Shown here in pieces: positions 37,865 to 37,943 of a stretch of DNA of 37,943 nucleotides. This DNA is from a virus. The notes under the pieces were generated by a model. It had not been told where the DNA came from, did not search any database, and worked only from the letters and a program-made list of their open reading frames with translations. Location of the stretch: positions 1-37,943 of the IMG/VR virus record IMGVR_UViG_3300049203_000108; one strand, 5' to 3'. Both the position numbers and the translations under genes were made by a program. Numbering within the stretch: the first letter of the stretch is position 1; each line of letters opens with the position of its first letter.

Positions 37865-37943
37865 ATGTGGAAGCTAAAAGACCTGCTTAAACGGGATGAC
37901 GAACTAAACGAAATCAAGCCTGGTTTCGACACGACATCAGAGC
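37817..37943. repeat. Right copy of the 127-bp terminal direct repeat
   Basis: Identical to bases 1-127. It contains the ribosome site and first 26 codons (from 37865) of the small gene annotated at 49-240, so this copy should be trimmed when closing the circle. Confidence 0.9.

Noticed and set aside
37665-37877. 70-codon frame across the right end
   Set aside because: It begins inside a terminator hairpin and overlaps the start of the gene at 37865; no domain pattern.
1-37943. tRNA genes and CRISPR arrays
   Set aside because: No T-loop/acceptor pattern and no regularly spaced repeats of 23-40 bp were seen on reading; not excluded by computation.

Overview
The window is a complete temperate, short-tailed (podovirus-type) bacteriophage genome, or an excised or circular prophage. 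It was assembled as a circle and cut open: bases 1-127 are repeated exactly at 37817-37943, so the unique length is about 37816 bp. No tail tube, sheath or tape-measure gene is visible. The virion genes follow the P22-like pattern: small and large terminase, portal, scaffold, coat, gp4-like adaptor, gp10-like tail stabilisation protein, then large Gly/Ala/Gln-rich ejection-type proteins. Secreted lipoproteins, a possible overlapping spanin pair and an M15 peptidase endolysin point to a Gram-negative host. A Sec-signal-bearing adhesin-like tail fibre recalls proteins of predatory or delta-like lineages (Bdellovibrionota), but that host guess is weak.

Layout, taking the circle from the immunity region. 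35009-35443 (minus) is a CI-like repressor and 35503-35724 (plus) a Cro-like regulator, separated by a 59-bp region with two dyad operators and a promoter predicted to make a leaderless mRNA. Rightward follow a RecT-like annealing protein (35861), small genes, another XRE regulator (37416), and, across the join, a small gene, excisionase (240) and tyrosine integrase (445). A 360-bp gap (1546-1905) holds GTTACCC repeats, a -10 box and a perfect 17-bp palindrome. From 1906 runs a rightward early operon of overlapping genes: replication initiator-like protein, Zn-finger loader-like protein, RusA, then about 18 small genes of mostly unknown role, several with Cys-pair Zn-binding motifs. 9071-9758 is a control region. 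It has a minus-strand ribbon-helix-helix repressor, an array of ACGT boxes at exactly 11-bp spacing, a possible 19-aa hydrophobic peptide, and a foldable leader RNA.

9759-33220 is the packaging and virion block. It includes a ParB-like protein and C5 DNA methyltransferase, TerS, then a sugar-nucleotide dehydrogenase and a glycosyltransferase inserted between TerS and TerL, then portal to ejection proteins. 33347-34452 looks like the lysis block (unknown protein, spanin-like overlapping pair, M15 endolysin). It is followed by a lone minus-strand Cys-rich lipoprotein that looks like a lysogenic-conversion gene.

The most unusual signal is a recurring element, GCCATCTCC, found only in intergenic leaders (upstream of coat, of the gp10-like gene and of the gene at 33347). 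In each it can pair in cis with the nearby ribosome-binding sequence. A predicted hairpin at 9680-9719 displays the exact complement in its apical loop. This suggests RNA-level control of late genes, by cis masking and possibly trans pairing.
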